Of a stretch of 13,431 bases of DNA, positions 1-8,558 are shown one piece after another. Position 1 is the first letter of the stretch. Each line of letters starts with the position of its first letter. Under the pieces are notes generated by a model. That model searched no databases, was not told where the DNA came from, and saw only the letters and a program-made list of their open reading frames with translations. This stretch comes from Candidatus Sediminicultor tertius. GTDB lineage: Bacteria; Atribacterota; Phoenicimicrobiia; Phoenicimicrobiales; Phoenicimicrobiaceae. Location: the NCBI GenBank assembly GCA_003527405.1, contig DPXH01000077.1, forward strand, positions 845 to 14,275, given 5' to 3'. The position numbers and the translations under genes are program-made.

Positions 1-29
1 GGCACCTTTGGTTTACTTTTAATACACTT

Positions 30-410
30 TCATTGAGATGATAAAAATTTTCTATTTTCAATCTTTCTAGTTGCTATTAAATCTATATTCTCATTTAATA
101 AATTTGAAGCCACTACCTGGCCAATTATAACAGGGGCCTCTACTTTAATCTGGCGAGTAATCTCTCCAATTTTTTTTAAATGTTTTTTAGGAATAGGAAC
201 GGGAGTTTTTACGCTTACCAGAGAGAAATCTCCGTTCTCCACCAAAACAGAACCGGTGAATACTCTTAAAGGATTAGTGATTTCGTTTTTTACGTAGTCT
301 TTTCCTTTAGGACATTCATCACCTTTAATCTTTTTAATATTGGTTCCTTCATATTCTACTTTTATTCGACAACCATTAGGACAGATTATACAGATAAATT
401 CTCTCTCCAT
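30..410 (-). CDS. DUF1667 family protein, small Fe-S-type subunit of a FAD oxidoreductase complex
   Basis: This is a complete 126-residue protein with an ATG start at 410 and a TGA stop at 30-32. Near the N-terminus it has four cysteines, C7, C10, C14 and C33, in a CxxC-xxx-C...C arrangement that suggests a metal or Fe-S site. The rest has no signal peptide or membrane segment, so it should be cytoplasmic. The sequence fits the DUF1667 family, known as a small partner encoded next to GlpA-like and GlpB-like FAD proteins in anaerobes. It starts 2 bp after the stop of the oxidoreductase gene, behind a purine-rich AAGGTGAGG stretch, so it is the last visible gene of this operon. I infer a role as an electron-transfer or assembly subunit. 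Family membership is fairly sure; the cofactor is inferred from the cysteines alone. Confidence 0.85.
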   Translation of the reverse strand: MEREFICIICPNGCRIKVEYEGTNIKKIKGDECPKGKDYVKNEITNPLRVFTGSVLVENGDFSLVSVKTPVPIPKKHLKKIGEITRQIKVEAPVIIGQVVASNLLNENIDLIATRKIENRKFLSSQ

Positions 411-412
411 TA

Positions 413-1645
413 TTAAACCAACCTCACCTTTAACCTCTTTATACCTTCTAATTCTGAAGAGGACAATTTTACTCTGACCATCTCTGCCGGGTTTACGCGT
501 CTTAAGAATTTTTCCTTGATTATTCTTTTACCATCATTAAACACTAAAACCTTCTTTTCCTCCGGTTGGTTCACTCGAAAAGAAAAGATGGTATCTTTTC
601 GGCTAATCAATTTTTGAGGAACTACATATCTTAAACCTTCACCTAATTCAACTATAATCTGCTGCTCTTTAATCAACTTACCTTCCAGGTATTCTGCTAC
701 TCCCTCAACTATATATTCTGCTTCTAAAGATACGTTATCCACAATATCGTGTACCTGTAGGACATTCCCACAGGAAAAGATACCGGGGATGTTGGTCTGG
801 CCCCTCTCATCTACTTGCGGTCCCCCGGTTATATTATCCAAAACTATGCCTGTTTCACGAGAAAGCTCATTCTCCGGAATTAAACCTACAGATAAAAGTA
901 GGGTATCACACACTATCTTTCTCTTGGTGTCGGGGATAATTCCTCCTCTTTTGCCTAATTGGGCGATGGTAACACTGGATAATCGACCATTACCCTCTAT
1001 ATTCACTACGGTATGACTTAACAAAAGTGGGATATCAAAATCATACAGACACTGATTAATATTTCGGGGGAGACCGCTGCTATAAGGGAGTTTCTCTGCT
1101 ACCATTATTACCTCTGCCCCTTCTAAGGTTAGGCGACGAGCCATAATCAGACCGATATCTCCTGAGCCCAAGACTACTATTTTTTCTCCTACCATATAGT
1201 TCTTTAAATTAATCAGTTCTTGTGCTACTCCGGCAGTATAGATACCGGATGGCCGAGCGCCCGGTATGCCAATAGCTCCCCGAGTCCGTTCACGGCAGCC
1301 CATAGCCAGAACAATTGCCCTGGCTTGATAGTGGGCTAATCCATTATTATTTACCACTATCACCTCTTTTTGAGGAGTTAAATTAACTACCATACTATTT
1401 AACAAGAAGGGAATATCTTTCTCTTTCACCTGGTCAATATATCTTTGAGCATATTCCGGACCGGCCAGGGAAGTATGAAATTTTTCCAATCCAAATCCAT
1501 CATGAATACACTGTTGTAATATGCCCCCTAAATAGTCTCCCCGTTCGATAATCAGAATATCCTCTATTCCTTTTTGTTTACAGGCGACTGCTGCGGCTAA
1601 ACCGGCAGCTCCTCCGCCAATGATAATAACTTCTTTTTCTTGCAT
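413..1645 (-). CDS. NAD(P)/FAD-dependent oxidoreductase (GlpB/HcnB-like, pyridine nucleotide-disulfide reductase fold)
   Basis: This 410-residue flavoprotein has two Rossmann motifs: GGGAAG at 10-15, followed by an acidic strand end (IIER) for FAD, and GSGDIG at 160-165 for NAD(P)H. A late FAD-contacting segment IPGIFSCGNV starts near residue 286. The CxxxxC redox pair of classical disulfide reductases is absent, so it probably passes electrons between NAD(H), FAD and partner subunits. Its start overlaps the end of the upstream GlpA-like gene by 49 bp. The Shine-Dalgarno sequence is weak (only AAAGAAAA nearby), which suggests translational coupling. DUF1667 follows 2 bp downstream. The three genes together resemble the second, third and small subunits of anaerobic dehydrogenase sets found in Thermotoga-like and Firmicutes genomes. 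The fold is certain; the physiological substrate is not. Confidence 0.88.
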   Translation of the reverse strand: MQEKEVIIIGGGAAGLAAAVACKQKGIEDILIIERGDYLGGILQQCIHDGFGLEKFHTSLAGPEYAQRYIDQVKEKDIPFLLNSMVVNLTPQKEVIVVNNNGLAHYQARAIVLAMGCRERTRGAIGIPGARPSGIYTAGVAQELINLKNYMVGEKIVVLGSGDIGLIMARRLTLEGAEVIMVAEKLPYSSGLPRNINQCLYDFDIPLLLSHTVVNIEGNGRLSSVTIAQLGKRGGIIPDTKRKIVCDTLLLSVGLIPENELSRETGIVLDNITGGPQVDERGQTNIPGIFSCGNVLQVHDIVDNVSLEAEYIVEGVAEYLEGKLIKEQQIIVELGEGLRYVVPQKLISRKDTIFSFRVNQPEEKKVLVFNDGKRIIKEKFLRRVNPAEMVRVKLSSSELEGIKRLKVRLV

Positions 1646-3126
1646 AGTTCATTTTCTTTATTTCTTCTATATCTGGTTAATAGATAAGAATTATCTCCTT
1701 TTAAAAGAATTTCCTGAGGATTAAGGTCAAAATATTCTCTTAATATCTCGATAATTCTAGTCAAACAATATCCTCCCTGACATCTACCCATCATGGCTCT
1801 AGTACGATACTTAATAGAAATTAGACTTCTTGCCCCCAAAGGATTATTAGTTGCCTCCAGTATTTCTTTCTTGGTAACTTTTTCACAACGACAGACTATC
1901 TCTCCGTAATCCGGATCTTGCTTGATCAAGGCTTTCTTGGTCTCCTCATCCTGCTCTTCAAATCGCAGGATACCTTTTCTTGAAGGATTGAAGTTGGGAT
2001 TAGGACTTAATCTTTCTTTTTTATTGATAATCTCCACTACTCTTTTGGCGATAGGCTGGGCAGCAGTCAATCCCGGGGATTCAATGCCGATCAGGTTGAT
2101 AAAATTATCGACTGTATCACTTTCCTCTATTACAAAATCCCAAAACCCACCTTCGGAAGATGGAGACTGCTTGGCTCGGAGGCCGGAATAACTGCGGATG
2201 ATATATCCGGGAGAAATTAAAGGTAAGAATTTACGGGCCTCAGCAGAGAGCATTTTCATTACTGGGGAAGTTGTAGAAAAATTATTTTTTATTTTAATAT
2301 ATTCATTGCTCGGGCCTACTAAAATATTTCCATCAATAGTGGGGGTAAGATGAATTCCTAAACCTCCGGCCCCAGCTTGAGGAACCGGATAGACCAGATG
2401 ATTTATCAGCCAGGAAACATTTTTATCTAAGATATGGTATTCTCCCCGACAAGGATAGAGGCGGTATTTTTTTATTCCTACCATTCGGGCGATTTTATCA
2501 GCATAGAGGCCGGCACTATTGACTACATAAGAAGAAATAAATTCTCCTTTAGCAGTATTAATTTTAAAACGAGAATTATTTAACCTGGTAATGCTTTTCA
2601 CTTGGGTATTCAGAAAAAAGGAAACACCGTTATCCAGGGCATTTTCAGCAAGGGCAATAGTTAATAGATAAGGAGAGGTTATAGCAGTTTCGGGAGAATA
2701 AAGAGCTGCAATTCCTTCTATATTGGGCTCTAATCTCTTCACTTCATTCAGATCAATGATTTGAAGGTTATCTACTCCATTTGTATCACCTTGCTGCTTT
2801 AATTTTTGCAACTCTTTAATTTCTTCTTTTTTCTTGGCAACTACTAATTTCCCTATCTTTTTATAAGGAACATCGAGCTGACGGCAAAGTGCTGCAAAAG
2901 ATTTATTCCCTTCCACACAAAATTGAGCCATTAAAGTGCCGGGTTTATTATTAAAACCAGCATGAACTACTCCGCTATTTCGGCAGCTTATCCCCCAACT
3001 AACATCATCTTCTTTTTCCAAAACAGCAACATTAACTTTGCATTTAGATAATTCCCGGGCAATAGCACAACCTACTACACCACCACCGATTATAACTACA
3101 TCATAATAATTGTTTGTTGCTTTCAT
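1597..3126 (-). CDS. GlpA-like FAD-dependent dehydrogenase with C-terminal BFD-like [2Fe-2S] domain
   Basis: This 509-residue protein opens with an FAD Rossmann motif (GGGVVG at 14-19, then VAVLEKE). It continues with a DAO/GlpA-type domain that includes the segment SCRNSGVVHAGF at about 48-58 and the late FAD-binding stretch IGIESPGLTAA. The C-terminus carries a BFD-like domain with C412, C414, C449 and C454 in the spacing CxC-x34-CxxxxC, which is typical for a [2Fe-2S] cluster. GlpA of anaerobic glycerol-3-phosphate dehydrogenase has this layout, but related proteins oxidise 2-hydroxy acids, so I leave the gene symbol empty. The ATG at 3126 is preceded by AAAAGGA. The gene lies 51 bp after the GntR regulator and overlaps the next oxidoreductase by 49 bp. 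A cytoplasmic location is likely, since no export signal is seen. Confidence 0.88.
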   Translation of the reverse strand: MKATNNYYDVVIIGGGVVGCAIARELSKCKVNVAVLEKEDDVSWGISCRNSGVVHAGFNNKPGTLMAQFCVEGNKSFAALCRQLDVPYKKIGKLVVAKKKEEIKELQKLKQQGDTNGVDNLQIIDLNEVKRLEPNIEGIAALYSPETAITSPYLLTIALAENALDNGVSFFLNTQVKSITRLNNSRFKINTAKGEFISSYVVNSAGLYADKIARMVGIKKYRLYPCRGEYHILDKNVSWLINHLVYPVPQAGAGGLGIHLTPTIDGNILVGPSNEYIKIKNNFSTTSPVMKMLSAEARKFLPLISPGYIIRSYSGLRAKQSPSSEGGFWDFVIEESDTVDNFINLIGIESPGLTAAQPIAKRVVEIINKKERLSPNPNFNPSRKGILRFEEQDEETKKALIKQDPDYGEIVCRCEKVTKKEILEATNNPLGARSLISIKYRTRAMMGRCQGGYCLTRIIEILREYFDLNPQEILLKGDNSYLLTRYRRNKENELCKKKKLLSLAEELPV

Positions 3127-3177
3127 TTTGTTTTTTCCTTTTAAAATAAAATATATTACGCTTTATCGCATTTTGAC

Positions 3178-3861
3178 TTATTCAGAAGTAGTATTCCAAG
3201 AGTTAATTTCTGCAAGCGAGGATTCTTTGGCTCTCTCTAAATGCTGAAGTAGAACTTTAATAATAAGCTCTTTGTTATTCTTTTTTAAAGCTTCTATGAT
3301 GGCTAGATGTTCTTTTACCGAACCGGCAAAAGTAATTCTTTTAAGAGAGATATTGCGCAACCAATGGATCTGTTCCTGTAAGTTAGCCAACAATTCAATA
3401 AGTTTTTTGTTCCCGCAATTTTGACTAAGAAGATCGTGAAATTTTTTATCCAGAGCTAAATACTGAATACAGCTTTCAGCATTGGTAGGTTTATCTATAA
3501 ATTTTTTAAAACTTTCTCCTACTTTTTCCAATTGCTCTATAGATATCTTTCCGATAGACTTTTTTACCGCTAATGATTCCAGAGTTTCTCTAATTTCAAA
3601 AATATCTTCTATTGCTTGAGCAGTAATCTTAGAGACTGCTGCTCCCTTTCGGGGAATGATGGTGACAAATCCCTCTTTTTCCAACCTATTAAAAGCTTCT
3701 CTAATGGGAGCTCTGCTTATATTCATTGCTTTTGACAATTCTTCTTCCAGTAAACGGGTACCCGGCTTTAAAGTGCCTATTATAATCTGAAATTTTATAT
3801 TCTGGTAGACTCTATCTTTGAGGGATAAATAGTTTCCTAAATCTTCAAAATATTCTTTCAT
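3178..3861 (-). CDS. GntR-family transcriptional regulator, FCD (FadR C-terminal) subfamily
   Basis: This is a 227-residue DNA-binding regulator. Residues 13-75 form the winged helix, with the typical segments LKPGTRLLEEELSKAMNIS and RAPIREAFNRLEKEGFV. The rest is an all-helical FCD ligand domain in which D138, H142, H185 and H207 match the usual Asp/His metal-site pattern of FCD proteins. I chose the ATG at 3861 because AAGGAG lies 4 nt upstream. An in-frame extension to 3963 would add 34 residues that run across the promoter and look unlike the family. The protein precedes and probably controls the dehydrogenase genes. FCD regulators usually respond to small carboxylates or sugar acids, so the ligand may be the substrate of those enzymes. 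Family assignment is strong; ligand and target are inferred. Confidence 0.9.
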   Translation of the reverse strand: MKEYFEDLGNYLSLKDRVYQNIKFQIIIGTLKPGTRLLEEELSKAMNISRAPIREAFNRLEKEGFVTIIPRKGAAVSKITAQAIEDIFEIRETLESLAVKKSIGKISIEQLEKVGESFKKFIDKPTNAESCIQYLALDKKFHDLLSQNCGNKKLIELLANLQEQIHWLRNISLKRITFAGSVKEHLAIIEALKKNNKELIIKVLLQHLERAKESSLAEINSWNTTSE

Positions 3862-3901
3862 ATTTCTCCTTCTCTTCAAAGATTTAACCATTCCTAATTG
3901 T

Positions 3902-3930
3902 ATTTTAGCTTGTCGATTGTATATTGTCAA
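3902..3930 (-). promoter_or_regulatory. Sigma-70-type promoter of the GntR-dehydrogenase operon
   Basis: On the minus strand a perfect -35 box TTGACA (3925-3930) is separated by exactly 17 bp from the -10 box TAAAAT (3902-3907). Transcription would begin about 35 bp upstream of the regulator's ATG. No convincing terminator separates it from trpA, so some read-through from the trp operon is possible, but this promoter gives the catabolic genes independent control. Confidence 0.75.
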
Positions 3931-3934
3931 CAAT
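3923..3934. promoter_or_regulatory. Candidate operator overlapping the -35 box (ATTGT-CA-ACAAT)
   Basis: A 12-bp dyad with perfect 5-bp arms, ATTGT and ACAAT, covers the -35 box of the regulator's promoter. Short TTGT/ACAA dyads are common for GntR-family sites, so autorepression by the adjacent regulator is plausible. The site is short and lies in AT-rich DNA, so it may be chance. Confidence 0.4.
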
Positions 3935-3995
3935 AATATATAAAAAATTTTACTCTTTTGCAATTACATTTATATTTTATACTGTATTTCTTCCG

Positions 3996-4790
3996 CTATT
4001 GTATTGCCTCTTTCAAAGATTTGACAAAACTTCTTATTTGCCCTAACAGCATAGATAAATCATTTTGATAATTTTCTATTATCTTAACTGCTGCACTCCC
4101 CACAATTATTGCATCAGTATATTTTATCATCTCTTTAGCCTGCTTAGCATTGCTGATACCAAAGCCTATTGCCAACGGAATATCTGTATAGGGACGAATT
4201 TTTCTTATCATTTCCACTACATCCAAAGAAGGGTTTTCTCTTATCCCGGTTACTCCCGTAACAGAAACACAATAAATAAAACCTTGAGCCACTTTAGTGA
4301 TTGCATCAATTCTTTCTGGAGTACTAGTAGGAGTTATAAACGGAATTAATTCTATCCCAAACCTCTCGGTAATGTCCCGCAATTCCTTACTCTCCTCTAA
4401 GGGCAGATCAGGAACAATAAGACCATCCACGCCAACCGCCTTGCTATCTGCCACAAAACGATCTAAACCGTAATGAAAAATAGGATTATAGTAAGTCATT
4501 AGAGCAATTGGAACCGAAGACTTTTTCCGTATTTTTTCTATTGTGCTTAATATTTTTGGAATAGTCACTTTTCCGTTCAAGGCTCGCTGAGAAGCCTGTT
4601 GGATAGTAGGTCCGTCTGCCAAAGGATCTGAAAAAGGTACACCCAACTCTACTACATCAGCCCCCGCCTCAGCTATACTATAAATCAATTCTTCAGTTAC
4701 TTTTAAATCAGGATCCCCTGCTGTTATATATATAATTAGAGACTTTTTTTCCTCTTCTCTTAAACTACGTAAAACTTTCTCAATTCTCAT
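3996..4790 (-). CDS. trpA: Tryptophan synthase alpha subunit
   Basis: TrpA cleaves indole-3-glycerol phosphate to indole and glyceraldehyde 3-phosphate and passes indole through the tunnel to TrpB. The 264-residue length is normal. The hallmark segment ELGVPFSDPLADGPTIQ contains the catalytic pair E48 and D59 (E49 and D60 in E. coli numbering). Further conserved segments are GLIVPDLPLEES in mid-protein and GFGISNAKQ and IVGSAAVK near the C-terminus, which hold the phosphate. It starts 2 bp after the trpB stop with a GGGGGTG ribosome site and is the last gene of the trp operon. No hairpin-plus-T-run terminator is obvious after its TAG at 3996. The call is firm. Confidence 0.98.
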   Translation of the reverse strand: MRIEKVLRSLREEEKKSLIIYITAGDPDLKVTEELIYSIAEAGADVVELGVPFSDPLADGPTIQQASQRALNGKVTIPKILSTIEKIRKKSSVPIALMTYYNPIFHYGLDRFVADSKAVGVDGLIVPDLPLEESKELRDITERFGIELIPFITPTSTPERIDAITKVAQGFIYCVSVTGVTGIRENPSLDVVEMIRKIRPYTDIPLAIGFGISNAKQAKEMIKYTDAIIVGSAAVKIIENYQNDLSMLLGQIRSFVKSLKEAIQ

Positions 4791-4792
4791 TA

Positions 4793-5983
4793 TTACACCC
4801 CCAATTTATCAATAACTACTTCTGTATCTTTGTCTCCCCGACCAGAAAGACAGACTACTACAACCTCTTCCTTTTTGGTCTTGGGGATTAGGTTTGGCAA
4901 ATAAGCTATGGCATGGGCACTCTCCAGAGCGGGAATAATTCCCTCTGTTCGAGAAAGCAATTGAAATGCTTTTAAAGCTTCGCTATCAGTAACCGATACA
5001 TAGGTAGCCCGACCAGTTTTCTTTAGATAAGCATGTTCAGGACCAACACCAGGATAATCGAGACCAGCTGATATAGAATAAGCCTCTTTTATCTGTCCAT
5101 TTTCATCCTGTAAAAGATAACTCTTTGCCCCGTGAAGTATCCCTATATCTCCAACACCAAGAGTAGCTGCGTGTTCTTGAGTGGTTAAACCCCGTCCAGC
5201 AGCCTCAACTCCAAACATTTTTACTTCCTGGTCATCTTTAAATTCATAAAATAGCCCCATAGCATTACTGCCTCCGCCTACACATGCCACCAAATAATCA
5301 GGTAAACGTCCTTCAATTGCTATAATCTGTTCCTTGGTCTCTTTTCCAATTATTGATTGAAAGTCCCTTACCATCATCGGATAAGGATGAGGACCAACCA
5401 CTGAACCGATAATATAATAAGTAGTTCTCACGTTTGTCACCCAATCTCTAATTGCCTCATTCACCGCATCTTTTAAAGTTTTACTCCCTGATCTAACTGG
5501 AATCACTTCTGCCCCTAAAAGCTTCATTCGAAAGACATTAAGAGCCTGTCGTTTTATATCTACTTCCCCCATATACACCGCACAGGAGAAACCAAATAAA
5601 GCTGCTACTGTAGCCACAGCAACACCATGCTGGCCGGCTCCAGTCTCAGCAATAATCCGTTTTTTCTCCATCTTCCGGGCTAAAAGCACTTGCCCTATAG
5701 TATTATTAATTTTATGAGCACCAGTATGATTTAAATCTTCTCTTTTTAAATAAATTTTAGCCCCTCCTAACTCTTCGGTTAATCTTTTTGCATAATAGAG
5801 AGGAGAGGGTCTTCCAATATAATTCTCAAAATAATATTGTAGGTCCTTCTGAAAATCTTCGTCTCCCCTTGCCTCCCGATAAGCAGTTTCAAGTTCAGAT
5901 AGGGCTGACATTAAAGTCTCTGGCACGTATTTTCCACCAAATTCAGCGAAATATCCTCTTTGATCGGGTAATATCTTTCTCAT
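4793..5983 (-). CDS. trpB: Tryptophan synthase beta subunit
   Basis: TrpB condenses indole with L-serine, using pyridoxal phosphate, to make L-tryptophan. The 396 residues match the usual TrpB1 type. The PLP lysine is K91 in HTGAHKINN. The catalytic glutamate lies in AETGAGQHG (E113), and the phosphate-binding loop GGGSNAMG is at 236-243. The N-terminus GYFAEFGGKYVPETLM is canonical. The ATG at 5983 sits inside the end of trpF, giving a 41-bp overlap, with its GAGGTGG ribosome site also inside trpF. This implies coupled translation. trpA follows after 2 bp. The call is firm. Confidence 0.98.
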   Translation of the reverse strand: MRKILPDQRGYFAEFGGKYVPETLMSALSELETAYREARGDEDFQKDLQYYFENYIGRPSPLYYAKRLTEELGGAKIYLKREDLNHTGAHKINNTIGQVLLARKMEKKRIIAETGAGQHGVAVATVAALFGFSCAVYMGEVDIKRQALNVFRMKLLGAEVIPVRSGSKTLKDAVNEAIRDWVTNVRTTYYIIGSVVGPHPYPMMVRDFQSIIGKETKEQIIAIEGRLPDYLVACVGGGSNAMGLFYEFKDDQEVKMFGVEAAGRGLTTQEHAATLGVGDIGILHGAKSYLLQDENGQIKEAYSISAGLDYPGVGPEHAYLKKTGRATYVSVTDSEALKAFQLLSRTEGIIPALESAHAIAYLPNLIPKTKKEEVVVVCLSGRGDKDTEVVIDKLGV

Positions 5984-6596
5984 TTTCCCACCTCTTTACT
6001 TCCTTGATAAACCTTTTTATTTTTTTACTATCTTTATGACCATCTGTTTCTACTCCACTACTTACATCTACTCCATCAGGTCTGGCAATGTTAAGGGCTT
6101 GATAAACATTATATAAATTAAGACCCCCAGCCAAAATTACCGGACCATATTTTCTAATATTATCCACCTCTCTCCAGGGGAAGGATAACCCGGTCCCTCC
6201 ACTTTTGTGTGGTTGATATGTATCTGCTAAAAAAGCTTTCACCGTTTCCTTGTATGGTTCCGGGGCAGGATAAAAATTTCCCTTCTCTCCTACCCTAATT
6301 GCTTTTATTACCGGCTTTTTAAACTGTCGACAGTAATCTACACTTTCGTTACCATGTAATTGGAGAATTGTTAAGGGACAATATTCTGCGATTCCCTTTA
6401 CTAAAGAAATTGGAGCATCCACAAAAACCCCTACTCGTAACACGCCCGCAGGAATGGTATCCATAATTTTTTTTGCCTTCTCCGGGGTAAGCTGTCGGGA
6501 ACTTGGAGCAAAAACAAAGCCCAAGGCATCTGCCCCATTTTCCACTGCCACCAAGGCATTCTCCACATCTTTTATTCCACAAATTTTAACCAACAT
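5943..6596 (-). CDS. trpF: Phosphoribosylanthranilate isomerase
   Basis: TrpF catalyses the Amadori rearrangement of N-(5'-phosphoribosyl)anthranilate to CdRP, the third step of the pathway. The 217-residue TIM barrel has the catalytic cysteine C6 in VKICGIK and the catalytic aspartate D125 in FLADT. Phosphate-binding segments SGGTGLSF, ILAGGLN and VDVSSGVET are all present. It overlaps trpC by 11 bp and trpB by 41 bp. The long overlap encodes a basic C-terminal tail (about residues 204-217, rich in K and R) beyond the core fold. It is a stand-alone gene here, not fused to trpC as in E. coli. The call is firm. Confidence 0.97.
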   Translation of the reverse strand: MLVKICGIKDVENALVAVENGADALGFVFAPSSRQLTPEKAKKIMDTIPAGVLRVGVFVDAPISLVKGIAEYCPLTILQLHGNESVDYCRQFKKPVIKAIRVGEKGNFYPAPEPYKETVKAFLADTYQPHKSGGTGLSFPWREVDNIRKYGPVILAGGLNLYNVYQALNIARPDGVDVSSGVETDGHKDSKKIKRFIKEVKRWENEKDITRSKRIFR

Positions 6597-7407
6597 ATAC
6601 TTGCTTTTCCCTTCTCTTTTTTTCTACCCCTGTCAGCTTTTGCAATTTATCTCCAGGGCTATGAGCAGTCATCAAAGTCTCTCCAACCAATATCGCATCT
6701 ATTCCGTATAGACTTAACCTTCTTATATCTTCGTGATATTTGATTCCGCTTTCGCTAACCAATAAACAATCCTGAGGTACCAGAGAACTCAACCTGGTTG
6801 TAACAGATAAATCAATAGAAAAATCCATTAAATCGCGATTATTAATTCCTATAATCTTTGACCCAGCTGTTGTAGCTTTTATTAGCTCTTCTTTATTATG
6901 CACTTCCACTAAAGAATCCATACCTAAAGAAGAAGCTATCTTTTGAAAACGTATTAAAGTCAGCTCATCTAAAAGGCGGGCAATAAGCAATATGGCATCA
7001 GCCCCCAAACAACGAGACTGAAAAATTTGATATTCATCTAAAATAAAATCTTTTCGTAAAATTGGTAAATCAGTTACTCTTTTTGCTTGTCGAATGTAAC
7101 CCGGGTCTCCCTTAAAAAAATTTTTCTCAGTTAAAACTGAAATAGCTGACGCCCCATTGGTTGTGTAAATTTGAATAATTTTTTCTAAATTTTTTTTCTT
7201 ATCGCTGATTATTCCTTTCGAGGGAGAAGCAAACTTAAGCTCTGCAATCACTGATATAGTGGAAGAAGAATTTAGTTTTTGAAAAAAACCTCGAGTAGGA
7301 GGCAACCCTTCATCTATCAATTGAAGTAAAAATTTAAAAGGAAAATTCTTTTTATCTTTTCTTGTTTCCTCTTGTTTTTGTTTTATAATCTCTTTTAACA
7401 TATTCAT
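6586..7407 (-). CDS. trpC: Indole-3-glycerol phosphate synthase
   Basis: TrpC converts CdRP to indole-3-glycerol phosphate with loss of CO2 and water. The 273-residue product has the catalytic segments ELKFASPSKG (E56, K58) and LRKDFILDEYQ (K119). Further on are VEVHNKEEL, IGINNRDL, LVSESGI and ILVGETLM, all standard for the family. I chose the ATG at 7405-7407, which overlaps the trpD stop as TGATG and has GAGGT 7 nt upstream. A TTG one codon earlier is possible but less likely. trpF begins inside its last codons. The C-terminus is lysine- and arginine-rich. The call is firm. Confidence 0.96.
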   Translation of the reverse strand: MNMLKEIIKQKQEETRKDKKNFPFKFLLQLIDEGLPPTRGFFQKLNSSSTISVIAELKFASPSKGIISDKKKNLEKIIQIYTTNGASAISVLTEKNFFKGDPGYIRQAKRVTDLPILRKDFILDEYQIFQSRCLGADAILLIARLLDELTLIRFQKIASSLGMDSLVEVHNKEELIKATTAGSKIIGINNRDLMDFSIDLSVTTRLSSLVPQDCLLVSESGIKYHEDIRRLSLYGIDAILVGETLMTAHSPGDKLQKLTGVEKKRREKQVYVG

Positions 7408-8423
7408 CAAATCAACCTCTTAGTATATTCTTTTAAACTCTCTAATTTTTTTAAGGCCGTTCCTGAATCAATAGTTTCTGCCGCTATTTTTATTCCATCT
7501 CTCATATCCTTAGCCATACCCCCTACTATTAATGCTGCTGCAGCGTTAATAATGACCATTAGCCGTTGAGGACCATCTTTTCCTCTTAGAATATTTAAAG
7601 TAATTTCGGCATTAACTTTGGCATCTCCTCCTTTAATGTCTTTTAATTCATATCGGCATAGGCCTAAGTCCTCTGGCCTAACATAATAAGTCGTTATTTC
7701 TCTGTTTTTAATTTGAGTAATCTTTGTAAAACCAGTAATAGATATTTCATCTATTCCACCTTCTCCACATACTACCATCGCATTTTGAGCGCCAAGCCTC
7801 TTTAACACACCAGCGATCAATTCAGTAATATCAAGATCATAAACTCCTAATATCTGCCGTTTCACCCCTGCTGGATTTGTAAGAGGACCAAGCTGATTAA
7901 ATATGGTGCGAAAACCTATTTCCCTTCGAGGTCCTATTGCATGCTTCATTGCCGGATGAAAGACAGGCGCAAAGAAAAAAGCAATTCCAATTTTTTGCAA
8001 ACACTCTTCAACTTGAGAAGGAGTTAAATTAATATTTATTCCCAGTGCCTCCAGAACATCAGCGCTTCCACTTTTACTAGATACTCCCCTATTGCCATGT
8101 TTTGCCACCATTATCCCTGTCCCAGCTACTACAAAAGCAGCAACTGTAGAAATATTAAATGTCCCTTTAGTATCCCCACCAGTACCACAAGTATCTACTG
8201 CCAAAGGATAAGTTTCTTTTAAAGAGACAGCATTTTCCCTCATTGCTCGGGCACATCCGGTAATCTCCTCTACTGTCTCTCCTTTCACTCGCAAAGCGGT
8301 TAAGAAACTAGCAATTTGGGCTGGGGTAGTTATCCCCTGCATAATTTCATTCATTGTTTCATAAGCTTCTTTTTCATTTAAGTTTTCTCCTGTCACTATC
8401 TTATTTAATATCTCTTTAAACAT
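7407..8423 (-). CDS. trpD: Anthranilate phosphoribosyltransferase
   Basis: TrpD transfers the phosphoribosyl group of PRPP to anthranilate. The 338 residues are of normal length. The PRPP and metal-binding motif GTGGD is at 80-84 in DTCGTGGDTKGTFNIST, followed by KHGNR at 108-112 and the anthranilate-site region GPRREIGFRTIFNQLGPLTNP. No glutamine amidotransferase domain is fused to it; trpG is separate. The ATG at 8423 follows an AAGGGAG ribosome site. It is separated from trpG by a 273-bp block of repeats, while its stop overlaps the trpC start by one base. The call is firm. Confidence 0.97.
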   Translation of the reverse strand: MFKEILNKIVTGENLNEKEAYETMNEIMQGITTPAQIASFLTALRVKGETVEEITGCARAMRENAVSLKETYPLAVDTCGTGGDTKGTFNISTVAAFVVAGTGIMVAKHGNRGVSSKSGSADVLEALGININLTPSQVEECLQKIGIAFFFAPVFHPAMKHAIGPRREIGFRTIFNQLGPLTNPAGVKRQILGVYDLDITELIAGVLKRLGAQNAMVVCGEGGIDEISITGFTKITQIKNREITTYYVRPEDLGLCRYELKDIKGGDAKVNAEITLNILRGKDGPQRLMVIINAAAALIVGGMAKDMRDGIKIAAETIDSGTALKKLESLKEYTKRLI

Positions 8424-8473
8424 TTTCTTATCTCCCTTCTTCTAAAAATATTATCTTCAAATAAATTAGTCGT

Positions 8474-8519
8474 TAGTATTAGTTAACTAGTTGGCTAGTT
8501 AGTTGGTTAACTGGTTATT
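8474..8519. repeat. Degenerate GTTAGT/CTAGTT simple repeat
   Basis: A stretch built of variants of TTAGT, TAGTT and GGTTAAC runs for about 46 bp upstream of trpD (for example AGTTAACTAGTTGGCTAGTT at 8481-8500). It contains the small palindromes GTTAAC (twice) and AACTAGTT. It has no coding potential and looks like slippage-prone repeat DNA. Its role is unknown. Confidence 0.6.
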
Positions 8520-8524
8520 ACAAG

Positions 8525-8546
8525 AAGGCACGGCACGCCGTGCCTT
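8525..8546. repeat. GC-rich palindromic repeat (REP-like hairpin)
   Basis: Ten-base arms AAGGCACGGC (8525-8534) and GCCGTGCCTT (8537-8546) are perfectly complementary around a 2-base centre. The local GC is far above the surroundings. As RNA this forms a strong hairpin in the trpG-trpD gap. It is not followed by a clean T-run on the minus strand, so I do not call a terminator. Confidence 0.7.
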
Positions 8547-8558
8547 TACTTTTCTTTT

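Noticed and set aside
3862..3963. N-terminal extension of the GntR regulator
   Set aside because: The added 34 residues run across the -10 and -35 boxes, and a strong AAGGAG supports the downstream ATG.
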